NCBI GenBank assembly: GCA_001592805.2
Contig: CP051141.1
Location: 248,001 to 312,000, forward strand
DNA: 64,000 nt
Reading direction: 5' to 3'
Origin: Peltaster fructicola
Taxonomy: Eukaryota; Ascomycota; Dothideomycetes
Both the position numbers and the translations under genes were made by a program. The notes beneath the pieces were generated by a model. It was not told where the DNA came from. It saw nothing but the letters and a program-made list of their open reading frames with translations, and searched no databases. This document shows positions 20,885 through 31,103 of the stretch, in pieces (the stretch's first letter is position 1; each line of letters starts with the position of its first letter).

Positions 20885-22462
20885 ATGTCTGACGGTACAG
20901 TCCTCAAGGCGGACAAGGACTTCACCAAAGAAGTCGATGCAGTACTACCAGAGGCCAAATCACTAGCAGAGGTATATCTATGTGCAGCTCAATACGAACA
21001 CCACTGACACCGTAAAGTCAAGTCAGCTGCAGGCAGCGGTTGACAAGCTTCTACAACTCGAAAAGCAAACACGACAAGCATCAGACCTCGCATCGACCTC
21101 ACGCCTCATAGTCGCCATTGTTACATTATGCAAAGAGGCAGGAGATTGGAGCTTGCTGAACGAGCAGGTCTTACTGCTCAGCAAGAAGCATGGTCAACTG
21201 AAACAGGCGATTACAAAGATGGTGCAGGTTGTGATGGAGTTCTTGCCAGACGCACCCAGCCAGGACGTCAAGCTGAGCACAATTGAGACGCTGAGAACTG
21301 TCACAGAGGGCAAGGTATGGAGTCTGCAGCTTGATAATGACTTCACTGACATATATAGATCTTCGTTGAAGTCGAGCGAGCACGAGTCACACGCATCCTT
21401 TCGAACATCAAGAAGCAGCAAAATGACCTCACAGCAGCACGAGATATCCTGTGCGAACTCCAAGTCGAGACATTTGGCTCGATGAGCAGGCGGGAGAAGA
21501 CAGAGTTCATTCTAGAGCAAGTGGCACTCTGCATCGAGAGTGGCGATTGGACACAGGCAGGCATTCTGTCACGAAAGATTAGCACACGGTACTTTTCACG
21601 ACGACCGAAGAAGACTGAGGAGCAGCTCGAGAAGGAGCGCAAAGAGAAGGCTGAGAAGGAGCGCTTGCGATCAGATGGCACAATCGGCGACGAGGAGCCT
21701 GAGAATGACGACGTGACCGATCTCAAGCTACGATACTACGAACAGCAAATCACACTTGCAAAGCACGAGGACAAGTATCTGGATGCCTGCAAGCACTACC
21801 GACAGGTACTTGACACAGAGGCCGTAGAAGAGAGTCCTGAGCAGCTGAAGGCAGCGCTGCAACGAGTGGTCTACTTCATCCTTCTCTCACCCTACGACAA
21901 CGAGCAATCAGATCTCTTGCACAGGATAGCAGCCGACAGCCGTATCGAGACGAATTGCCCTGAGGAGGCTCAACTACTCAAGCTCTTCACACTATCAGAG
22001 CTGATGCGATGGTCATCAATCGAGCACAACTACGGCCAGGCGCTCACATCCACAGACATATTCTCGAAGGCCGACACAAAAGACGCCAAGCGGAAGCAAC
22101 GATGGCAAGATCTGCGCAAGCGTGTCATTGAGCACAACGTTCGAGTCATCGCCAAGTACTACACACGAATCCACTTCACACGCCTGGCATCACTGCTTGA
22201 TCTGCCAGCAACCGAGACCGAAAAGTATATCTCGGATCTTGTCGTCAGCAAGACGATATATGCCAGGATTGACCGACCAGCTCAGATCGTCAGCTTCGAG
22301 CAGAAGCGGGATGCTGATGCCGTGCTGAACGAATGGAGCGGGAACGTCAAGAGCTTGCTGGGTCTGCTGGAGCGTATTGATCACCTCATTACCAAGGAGG
22401 AGATGATGGCTCGCATTACGCCCGCGGAGAAGCCTGCGAAGAGTGGTGTCGCTGCTCATTGA
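20885..22462 (+). CDS. RPN5: 26S proteasome regulatory subunit Rpn5 (PSMD12)
   Basis: I read join(20885..20971,21018..21314,21359..22462), giving 495 residues. Introns of 46 and 44 bp join SLAE to SSQLQAAV and TEGK to IFVEVERARV. Rpn5 is a scaffold subunit of the 19S lid, which removes ubiquitin and feeds substrates to the proteasome. The N-terminal three quarters are helical TPR-like repeats with typical blocks GDWSLLNEQVLLLSKKHGQL and EKTEFILEQVALCIESGDW. The C-terminal PCI domain includes RYYTRIH-like and LLDLPATETEKYISDLV segments followed by IYARIDRPAQIVSF, matching Rpn5 closely. A charged insert (KKTEEQLEKERKEKAEKERL) sits about one third of the way along. No oddities were seen; the length fits the family. 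Confidence 0.93.
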
Positions 22463-22825
22463 AATGACGACAGCTATTGACTCGAGCTGAAGATGTCGAC
22501 GAATACATGCTATGTATGCGCACGACAGTGAACGCCCCACATGTCAGAAAGCTTGTAGGATGATCGACATGCTACGAAGTGCACTACACGATAAGGTCTA
22601 TGCAGCTACACATTAATCAAACTTCACAGCTTCTGACCGACCACTGTCTCATGAAGCATTTCCGCGGAAGTCGACCATGTATGATCGGCGCAGAGAGGCC
22701 TTTGAATGAGCTTGTGAGCGCTCGTGGTTCTTCACACGACTGATCGAATTGCAGACAAGGACGTTAAGGGATGATTTGTACTCAGTATGTATGATTCTAA
22801 CCTCAAAGCATCGTCCTAGCATTGC
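22463..22825. other. short convergent intergenic stretch
   Basis: This holds the 3' ends of RPN5 and of the cytochrome b561 gene. I see no gene in it. Confidence 0.5.
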
Positions 22826-23628
22826 TCACGCATATCGCTGCTCTTGCTTCTCCGGCTCAGGTGCAGCATATGTCTCCTTGCTGACGTTGTTCTTCTGCGT
22901 TTTCCTTGACTGGAGTCCTCCCAGAACAGCACAAGCGACGTATACGACCCACATGACACCAGCTATCACACCATAAGCAATGATAGCTCCTGTGCTCGGA
23001 GCAAACACTTGCAGCTTCTGTGCAAGCCGTAGACCAAGACCGCCGTTGATCATGCCAAGCGTGATGCCAATTCGTCCCAGCCAGATGTGCCCATAGCTCC
23101 AGACGGTGCGTCTGCTGTGCTTCTTGAACATGAAGTGATGCAGCAGTCCCAGAACTGGCTGGAACAATAGCAGGATGAAGAGGACAATGCCAATAACGGG
23201 ATGAGCGCCGCTGCTGAGACCGGCATGAGATGACATGTAGATGCCAATGCCGAATGCTGCGATGAAAAGCACGAATGCGAATGCCTGAATGGCAGCGTGC
23301 ACCAGCCAGAGTCCCTTGAAGCTGCCGAGACGCATGACGATGGCGCCGATGGGAAAGAAGATGACAAAGGCTAGGGAAGCCAGGACTCCATGCGCGATCA
23401 CGATGCCTCTATGGCTAGCAAGTAGTGCGCTCAGTGGACTGTTGCGATTGTTACCCTCGCTGTTGTAGAATGGGTTTGTCTCAGCAGCGTTGGCAGGGTT
23501 GCCAATACCGGGACCATACTGTGCAGCGACAAGAGATGCTGATCAAGGTTAGTATGTAGTCATGTTGTCACACAAGAGCTGTGCTTACCACATGCCAGAA
23601 GCACGAGGCCGGCCTTCAGCTGTGCCAT
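22826..23628 (-). CDS. secretory-pathway cytochrome b561-type membrane protein
   Basis: I read complement(join(22826..23538,23589..23628)), giving 250 residues. A tiny 40-nt first exon holds the ATG and most of a signal peptide (MAQLKAGLVLLACA, cleaved after LVAAQ). The 50-bp intron has ACTAAC before its CAG acceptor. Five or six hydrophobic helices follow. Histidines that would bind two hemes are in place: IAHGVLASL, LVHAAIQAF, GAHPVIGIVLF and WSYGHIWLGRIG. Cytochrome b561 proteins move electrons across membranes from ascorbate or related donors. Many fungal relatives carry an N-terminal DOMON heme domain (as in cellobiose dehydrogenase-like proteins). Here only about 50 polar residues separate the signal peptide and the first helix, so the DOMON part is absent. 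The C-terminus is a short charged tail, probably cytosolic. The electron acceptor is unknown. Confidence 0.87.
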
Positions 23629-24184
23629 TGTGAGCTGCAGCAATAAGTGAAGTTGTGGATGAGTAGAGACGAAGAACGACTGTGGGAAGAACTGTACTTA
23701 CATTTGTTTCCACTACATTTATGGTCGATGACATTATCTTGACTTCCCTAGTTTCATGAAGTCCGCGCTGGTGGTAGTAGAAGATCTGCGAGCCAATCAA
23801 AGCTTACCTATTTGGGGCCGCGTAACTATCTAGAGGCTTGGCTTGACCTCATCCATGACAGCTTGAGGAGACCCGAGAGCTCCCTAGTACTACGTCACAC
23901 CAATTCTGCTGTCGTGCGGTGAGTCCGGCTGCTCAAGACTGAGGCTGTTGGTAGAAAGACACAAAAGACGTCTTGTGAATGTTGTGTATCCAAAATCAAG
24001 CCGTCTGCAACGGAGATCTTCAATCCCTTCCTTTAGCGCCATCGCTAATCCCCCACTGATGAGAGCGTCCAGCGCATCTCCAACACTAATAGAATATGTT
24101 GTACAATCTGAGCCAATGTTGCTTTTCAGCAGCATGAAGGATTAGGTGCCAGGGAGAAGGGACATCGCCTTTGAGTCCTTGATG
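23629..24184. other. intergenic stretch beyond the kinase stop codon
   Basis: The part at about 24129-24184 continues the repeat-like reading of the kinase C-terminus in another frame, up to a TAA at 24129-24131. The rest shows no supported gene. Confidence 0.45.
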
Positions 24185-24400
24185 CTACCGAGCTTCCCGA
24201 TAGCGGCTCCAACGACCTTTGAGTTTTGACGTCGTCGACCTTATCGGCTGCAGCTCCCATGGCCTTCGAGTTTTGATGTCGTCGACCTTATCGACAGCAC
24301 GTCCCATTGTGCTCGAGTTCTTGATGTCGTCGACCTTATCGACAGCGCGTCCCATCGCTCTGGAATCCTTGACCTCATCAGCCTTGTCGACAGCGAGATC
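24185..24400 (-). repeat. tandem 48-bp (16-residue) repeats at the kinase C-terminus
   Basis: Read on the minus strand, the end of the kinase gene holds about four copies of a 48-bp unit encoding variations on VDKVDDIKNSSTMGRA. Two copies are read in the gene frame, the next is read out of frame after a one-base difference, and a further degenerate unit follows. On the plus strand the copies share the string GTCGTCGACCTTATCG. Confidence 0.8.
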
Positions 24401-26591
24401 TACTGCCGAGGATGCATGCGACTGGACCTGTCGAACAACGTCGCCAAAGTCGCCAGAGGACATGTTGTTCAGTCGACGGACGCCGGATCTTGCAGCTTCC
24501 TTCGACTTGTCAGCGATGACGCCGAACTGACGTTTAAGATCTTCGCGATGGTCGACACGTCGATTGAGATATAGTGCAGCAGACTTTCCACGCTCATCCA
24601 AGATGCGCTTCATCTCGTCTTGATATGCTTGCTCGTAGATGTTCTCTTCGATGCCCGGAGGACTTTCGCTGACGAGCGGTCGTCCTTCATCAATAGACTC
24701 TCGACCAGACCCGCCGCCAGCACCAATGTTGAGAAATAGCTGATCTTCGAGAGGATCGTGTGCGTGGCCCTTTGGAGCTTGTGGGAAAGTGCTCGATCGC
24801 TCTGGAAGATGGAAGTGGTGCTCTTCACCAGCAGCCTGAGTCACATTCCTACGAAGTGGCGGTGGCTTCCTCACGTCGTCTTCAGCATGGCCGTTCGAGT
24901 TGAGCCTAGGCTCGCCTATGGAGGCATTGTCGACAGCTAATGGCAGCTTTTGCAAGCCATCGTTTACTTCGATGTCCCGGTGGATGCCCTCAGCCACAAG
25001 CGCTTGCTCGAATGGCTTCCGGTCGTGCGCATCAATGCTGCGAGCAGTACGCATCTGCTGTGGCGGAGCTGTGAGCCTCGACTCCGAGCCGAGAATGCTA
25101 TCCATGAGGAAAGGCCGTTTGCGAGCAATCAGATCCTTGAAACGTCGGACTGCCTTCATCACAGCCATCAAATTGGCCATGTTACCTGTGATAGCACGAT
25201 CCAGCTCGGCCTCTGTTGGCGGCTCTACAAGCACGGCGCAATTCTCTTCTTCAGAGCAGAGAGGGTCTGCGCCATTCTTCGTGACCCATGGATGTTTCTA
25301 AAATCAGATCAGCGTCTGCAGGAGGCCATATTGGAGCAACATACCCTCAAGTCTGGCATTGTGATTCTCTTCTCAGGGTCTTTCTCCAGCAGTCGCTGCA
25401 TCAGATCTCGGAAGCGATCATCGTGCTCTTCTCCCAGTGGTAGAGGATCCTCTCGAATGCTGTCGTACAACTCAAGCATACCAGATTGCTCAAATGGTAT
25501 GTGTCCATATCTCAGACAGTAGAGTGTGACGCCCATGCTCCAGATATCGGCTGGACGTCCACTGATGGTGCCGTGCTTGGCAACACAAAGCTCCGGCGGC
25601 ATGAAAGCTGGTGAGCCTGCCGATTTCGCCGTAGCCATCTCGGAGGACTTCTCAAACATCTCGCTGACGCCAAAATCAACAATCTTGAGCACGCCCTCGT
25701 CCGTTATCAGACAGTTGTCCGGCTTGATATCACGGTGGATGATACCTTGAGCATGCAGGTACTCAATGCCGAGTATCATGTCTCTGAACCAGCATCGACA
25801 CTCTTCGTCCGAGTATGGTGTTGCCCGACTATCCAAGCCGACCTTCATGACGATACCCTTCTTGCACATCTCTAGTACCATATACAGCGTATCCTCTTGC
25901 GGGTCATCGAGCACCTCAATAAGGTTGACGACATTATGGTGGTTCAGCTTCTTCATGATTGCGATCTCCTCCTTGATGAGCTCGAACGGCTTCTGCGTCC
26001 CTACATTCTTGTCTGAGGAGATGATGCGGTGTAATGGAGAGTTGAAACCTAAGCCAGCAGCAAGGTGACCAGGCCGTCGTCGGTTGTTCGGTTGGCGGAG
26101 CAGATTCGATTGTGCACGTTTGCGAAGGCGCGATTTCGAAAACTCCTTGACTGCCTGTAGACTGTAAGCATCACCTCCACTTCGCCTGCCTGACTGACAT
26201 ATTCGTTGCCAAACTGGTCCACAGCTAAGAAGACAGCACCAAAGCTGCCTCGTCCGATTTCTTGCTTGATGTTGTACTGGTTGATCTTGTGCATCGATGT
26301 GCCATCATCATCACTGCTTCCATAGTGCGAACGCGCATTGAGTGTCTCCTTTACCGCTCTTGTCCTCGAAGGCACGCGCTTGTGATGTCTTATGGGACTG
26401 TGGTAGGCTGGCGCAGACATGTACTTGACAGGTACAGGTCGTGGATCTGCCGCCGTCGCATTTGACGGCACATGGATAGAAACGCCATGGCTCGATAGCA
26501 GGAGATTGTCCGCAGTGGACTCTGATGTCGAACGGCCTTGAGAATGGGGATGCTGAGGGGGTCCCGAGTCTTGGCTCGACGCTTCAGCCAT
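24185..26591 (-). CDS. CaMKK-type serine/threonine kinase (Sak1/Tos3/Elm1/Ssp1 class), SNF1/AMPK activator
   Basis: I read complement(join(24185..25297,25345..26154,26199..26591)), giving 771 residues. Introns of 47 and 44 bp join GNEY to AVKEFSKSRL and MPDLR to KHPWVTKNG. The kinase domain starts near residue 108. It has IGRGSFGAV (P-loop), AVKEF (catalytic Lys, residue 134), HRDIKPDN (about 271-279), DFG, and SAGSPAFMPPELC in the activation segment. An RKR-rich insert of about 40 residues lies just after the catalytic Lys, as in CaMKKs (the RP insert). The exit HPWVTKNGADPL is diagnostic of this class. Such kinases phosphorylate the AMPK T-loop under glucose limitation and act in morphogenesis. 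The C-terminus carries 16-residue repeats (AVDKVDDIKNSSTMGR type) that seem to lose frame near the end; see findings. It is divergent from BET5. Confidence 0.88.
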
Positions 26592-26938
26592 GCAGGCGTG
26601 CGTAATGCATGAATTGCTTGTCTTTTCGAGAGGAAACCAAGCAGAAGAGATGATCACAGGTGTTGAGCAGTATCAATAGGAAGGAGGAAAGGCTGTCGCT
26701 CAGCTAACACTCCCTCAGACTCAGCAATATTTGCGGCAAGGTCGAGAGAGCAGGTCTATGGACCGAGGGGATATACGTGGGGCACCTGATCGAGCGAGCA
26801 CCAACAAGATCAATGCGCTTCAGGGCTGCTCCATCATAACCAACACCTCTTTCAGCACTTCCTTGTCAGAGAGCCCCAGGCCAGCGCAATGTAAAGGGGA
26901 GTTATTGGAGTCATCGGCCCTCACACTATCAAGCCAGG
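26592..26938. promoter_or_regulatory. divergent promoter region between the kinase and BET5 genes
   Basis: A 347-bp stretch separates two start codons on opposite strands. It must hold both promoters. I see no clear TATA box or coding frame. Confidence 0.45.
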
Positions 26939-27481
26939 ATGTCGATTTACTCCTTCTATATCTTTGATCGGCACAGTAAATACCAAGATCGGTCTGAAAG
27001 TCGTTCTAGCCCGTACTGACTCCTCCCAGCTGAGTGCATCTTCAACAAGCGATGGGTGACACAGCCAGCTGTCCAACGCAGTGCTGCCTTGAGCAACGGC
27101 GAGCTTCCGCCTCCTACAAGGAAAGCGCTTTCGAAGGAGGACGATGCTAAGCTGATCTTTGGCACAATCTTCTCGCTCCGGCGTATGGTTCGTCAACTGG
27201 GCGGTGAAGATGATCAGTTCCTTTGCTATAGGACTGGCGAGTACAAGATGCACTACTTTGAGACACCTACGCAGTTGAAGCTGGTTCTGTTGACTGACAC
27301 ACGAGTTGGCAACATGCGGACTGTGCTCCATCAGATATGGGCTACTTTGTATGTGGACTATGTTGTCAAGAACCCCTTGACACCAATCGAGCATACTGGC
27401 GGTGTCGGCATGTATACTGAGCTCTTCGAAGGTGGTCTCGATGCGTTCATGGTTCGTAGGCATGTTTCTTGCTGGACATGA
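26939..27481 (+). CDS. BET5: TRAPP complex subunit Bet5 (TRAPPC1)
   Basis: I read join(26939..26975,27030..27481), giving 162 residues. A 37-nt first exon encodes MSIYSFYIFDRH. After a 54-bp intron (GTAAAT to CCAG) the protein continues TECIFNKRW, exactly the Bet5 pattern. Bet5 is a longin-fold subunit of the TRAPP tether, which acts as the exchange factor for Ypt1/Rab1 at the ER-Golgi step. Other family blocks are LIFGTIFSLRRMVRQLGG, YKMHYFETPTQLKLVLLTD and VYVDYVVKNPL-like sequence. A Pro-rich stretch of about 20 residues (SNGELPPPTRKALSKED) inserted after the first strand is usual in fungi. The last exon is uncertain: a GTTCGT donor at 27452 and a CAG at 27491 would give a 40-bp intron and a slightly different tail, 163 residues ending at 27524. 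Either model leaves the fold intact. Confidence 0.9.
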
Positions 27482-28187
27482 GACTGACCAGGACCAGCAA
27501 TCGATCTTTCAACCACAGCCTTGAGCCATGAGCGCAAGCGCGCCGGAGCTGTTATCACATGCGAAGCAATACCGTCAGGCTTTGTCTCGTCCAACAGACA
27601 GCTCACGACGAACACACGGCTGCAGATGGCCTGCGGTCAGCATGCCGTCGACCGGGGTAGGTGAACGTATATCGAGCCTATACAGCGCCATCGACACCGG
27701 TGTACCCTGCGAACTTCGCCTAAGGATTATGTGGTCTGCGACTACCAAGCTACCAGCTGCATATTAGAGCAGAGCAGTGGAAGCGGTACGAGACAGCTAG
27801 CACGGCACCTGTTTCGCCAGGGATGATGGCTGCATAAGACCTGAAGGAAGTTCTTCGCCAGATAGATGCTACACGCCCTGAAGGAAGTTCCTCGCCAGAT
27901 AGATGCTACACACTTGAATCCACGAGCTGAATCGTTCACGAAGATCATCTTTCATCCCTCAGTCGAGATCGCTGCTTGTTCTACTCAGTGTCTCTCCGTC
28001 TGTGCTCACTGATTAGCCATGATATCATCCTTAAATCTGTGATGCACGTGGAGCTTACCACGACGAAGACTGGAGCTCCCGCTAAGAACACCTCTATTGA
28101 CATGCACTGCTTCAACGCGCTGTTATTGATCGATTCCTTGTACACAGCTCGCAGTAGCACTCAATCCTGCTCGCACATCCTCTAATA
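27482..28187. other. intergenic stretch between BET5 and the FUN14 gene
   Basis: No supported gene. It contains one direct duplication (listed separately). Confidence 0.45.
27841..27911 (+). repeat. direct tandem duplication, 37-bp unit, two copies
   Basis: Two adjacent copies beginning CTGAAGGAAGTTC (27841 and 27878) share 33 of their first 34 bases, with one T/C difference. The near identity indicates a young local duplication in noncoding DNA. Confidence 0.85.
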
Positions 28188-28746
28188 TTGGGCGCAATGG
28201 CTTCACGACTCTTCCAGAGCTCCCTCTACTCTCTCCGCACACCATTGCTCGCTGCCGGTCTAGGTGTCTCAGCTACGGTATGCCTTCGACAGCAGCTCGG
28301 ACTCCGACGATCACTCCTGCTTGACGCCAGCTCGCCTCTCTCACAGCTCTCGTCTGCGTTCCACACTTACGAGGCTAAGAACGATGCACCACTCCTGAAG
28401 AACGGACGACTCAATGGAAAAGCTGTGAGGCAGATAAGCACAGGAAGTGTTCTTGGTAAGGGACAAGACGTGTCGTACAGCAACTTCGACTGACTCAGTA
28501 GGTGTACTTGCTGGTCTTGGTGTTTCTACATTCTCGAAGCCATTGGCTATCCTGCTCGGCCTCTTCATAGCTGGTGTGCAGACGGCGGCAAGCTACGGAT
28601 ACCACATTGTACCATACAACAGCATCCAGCGATATGTGAAGGGCATTGACATCAAGGGTGCCTTGCAAGAGAACGTGCCACTTAAGATCAGCTTTGGACT
28701 GTTGTTTGCGCTTACTGGCTTTGGCGCTTTCAGCAGCGATGTATGA
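28188..28746 (+). CDS. FUN14 family protein, probably mitochondrial
   Basis: I read join(28188..28455,28502..28746), giving 170 residues; the second ATG at 28197 is an equally good start. The 46-bp intron ends at the second of two possible acceptors (CAGTAG), because only this keeps the conserved glycine series TGSVLG-VLAGLGVSTFSKPLA. The FUN14 domain has closely spaced glycines inside two hydrophobic segments (LAILLGLFIAGVQTAASYG and ISFGLLFALTGFGAF). The N-terminus is Arg/Ser/Leu-rich with few acidic residues, as in a mitochondrial targeting region. In animals FUNDC1 sits in the outer mitochondrial membrane and recruits autophagy proteins. Fungal members lack its LC3-interacting motif and their role is little known. 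I see no LIR-like motif here. Confidence 0.83.
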
Positions 28747-28860
28747 TATAGACAGTACACGTTGAGAGCAGATAGGTGGTGGATCATATCGTCAGCAACG
28801 ACACAGGCAACCACCTGCTGCAGAGATACCCATGTATCATAATTGCTGATACATAGCAGA

Positions 28861-30845
28861 TCAATATGGTGCACACTCCCGCTCTAGCCATTGCCGGCTT
28901 CTGCTATCATTGATGAAGAAGCTCGATGTCTTCTCGAGCACTTCCTTGTGATATGCGTTTAGGTACTCCTTCTCTTGTGCCGTCAGTAAGCTCGTATCAA
29001 TGAGCTTTCGACAGTGCGGCACCATGGTCGTGTGCTCGAATGTAAGATATGGCTTGTCTCCAAACTTGTGCTTCGTCTTGGCTTCCGTCACCATTATCAC
29101 ATTCTCTATTCGAATGCCGAACTCGCCGTCCTCGTAGTAGCCTGGCTCGTTGCTGATGACATTGCCTACTGACAGAGACACCTCTGAATACTGCAGCCGC
29201 GTTCCGATACCAATTGGTCCTTCGTGCACGTTCAAGAAGCTGCCGACACCATGACCTGTGCCATGCCGATAGTCCAGACCATATTGCCAGAGATACTGCC
29301 GCGCTACACTGTCGAGAGCAAAGCCAGATGTGCCCTTCACAAATGTAATCTGCTCTAGCGCAATGTTGCCTTTGAGCACGAGTGTATATGCTTCCCGCTC
29401 CTTGTCAGTAGGTTGTCCAAAATGCAGCGTTCGTGTCGTATCGGTTGTACCATCAAGATATTGTGCTCCCGAATCGCAAAGGTAGATCTTGTTTGGGTCA
29501 ATGACAGCGCAGCTCTCCTTCTCTGCTTTATAATGTATGATTGCGGCATTGGCGCCAGTGGATGAGATTGTGTCGAAGCTCAGACCGACATATTTGTCGT
29601 GCTTCGTTCGTATTCGCCCGAGCTCGTCTGAGGCCTGTACTTCGTCCAGTGATGTACCATTGTTGACGAGCTCGTCTTCTAGCCATGCAAAGTACTCTAT
29701 GAGTGCAGCGCCGTCGCGGATATGACACTGTCGCATGCCCTCCATCTCAGTCTTGTTCTTCACAGCCTTCGCATCGCCAACCGGCGAGCGTACTTCCTCG
29801 ACCTTGTCGTCGCCTCCTAGCGCTTTCGATAACGCCCAGGACGCTTTCGTAGAGATCAGGAACTTTCGCGGTGTCTTTGCGTCGTCGTCGGCTTCTGCTG
29901 ACAAGGCTGCAATATCTGAGAAGATCTCCGCGTAAGGTCGTATCGAAACACCAGAGAGATGCGTCTTTGCTTCCTCTGGCAATTTGCTCTCGTCAACGTA
30001 CAGCATTATCGTCGTGGGAGTGATGACAGCGTAAGAGAAAAACACGGGGTTGTAGGGGATGTCATTGCCACGCAGGTTGAAGAGCCAGGCAACCTCATCA
30101 AGCATACTGACCACGAACCCAGCAACTTTCCGCCTGTCGAACTCCTTCCGAAGAGCCTCAATTTTGTCTTGAAACTTCTTACCGGCATACTCCATAGCGA
30201 GCACTCGCACAGGCTCATTGGGTCGAGCTGGCTTATCATTTGCCCATATCTCGTCAACAAGGTTGTCCGTCACAGCGATAAGCTCCTTGCCACCTCTTTT
30301 CTTGATCTTCTCACCAAGCTTACGTGCTTCTGGCGCAGTGATTGTCGTTGGGTCTATGCCGACCACCCTCCCTCCCTGTCCTTCCGAAGCTTGATCGACC
30401 GTCCACTCCTGCCATGTCGGCACATCTTGCAAACCCTGCTTGAGCAGCGTCCAATTGGTATCAAGTTGTTGGCTTGCCTGATTGAAGTATCGACCATCCG
30501 TTGCAAGAGCAGCTTTCTCCTGTGTGATAACTGCTGTGCCTGCCGAGCCTGTGAATCCACATATGAACTCCCTCCTTGCATCTGTAGGCGCTATGTACTC
30601 GGACTGATGGGAGTCTTCCGAAGGCACAACTGTGACAAGTCAGTCAGCGCCTGCCTCTGATCAATGCAGCTCGTACTGTAGATATCTACCTTGTTCTTCA
30701 ACATGAGCTGCCTGAGCGCCTTTAGTCGGTCTGTCGTATCGACTCGTTCCATATCGATAGGTCTGAACGTCGGTGATGTGCTAGTGAACGGCCTGGACAA
30801 CGTACGTCGGCTAAGGCCTGACAAAGCTCGCAAGCCTTTGAACAT
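28861..30845 (-). CDS. Xaa-Pro aminopeptidase (aminopeptidase P, M24B)
   Basis: I read complement(join(28861..30629,30677..30845)), giving 645 residues. The 47-bp intron joins KNKVDIY to [15 protein letters not shown], the hallmark N-terminal block of the family. The enzyme removes the first residue from peptides that have proline second. The pita-bread catalytic domain shows the dimetal ligands: [18 protein letters not shown] (two Asp), [17 protein letters not shown] (His), [16 protein letters not shown] (two Glu). The start at 30845 gives an Arg/Ser-rich leader ([19 protein letters not shown]) that resembles a mitochondrial presequence. An in-frame ATG at 30752 ([10 protein letters not shown]) matches the start of cytosolic relatives. 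One gene may therefore supply both compartments; that is inference. The start codon lies 258 bp from the divergent ARG7 gene. Confidence 0.93.
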
Positions 30846-31103
30846 AGGATAGAATGAGGAAGGATGACGATGGAGGCAATGGGTATACAGATGAGGGAAG
30901 GTATCGCGTGCCAAATGTCATGCAGGTCATGCCACCATCACATGGAGCTTGGGCCAGAAGCCAATGGCTGGTCGAAAACTTTCTATTGCAGGAGTAGGAT
31001 AAGAGTCAAAATCACTATAGATAATAAAAATCTCGCATCTTTCTTCTCGCGTATTGCTTTTGGAACAACGCAAACACCACAGCTGCGGTACAGCACCGCT
31101 GCC
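30846..31103. promoter_or_regulatory. short bidirectional promoter between the aminopeptidase P and ARG7 genes
   Basis: Only 258 bp separate the two divergent start codons. An AT-rich patch (around 31016-31032, ATAGATAATAAAAAT) could serve as the core element for the ARG7 side. The arginine-pathway activators of fungi commonly use a TGACTC-type site, and I saw no exact copy here. Confidence 0.5.

Noticed and set aside
27528-27767. Small plus-strand frame after BET5
   Set aside because: No conserved sequence and biased composition; not supported.
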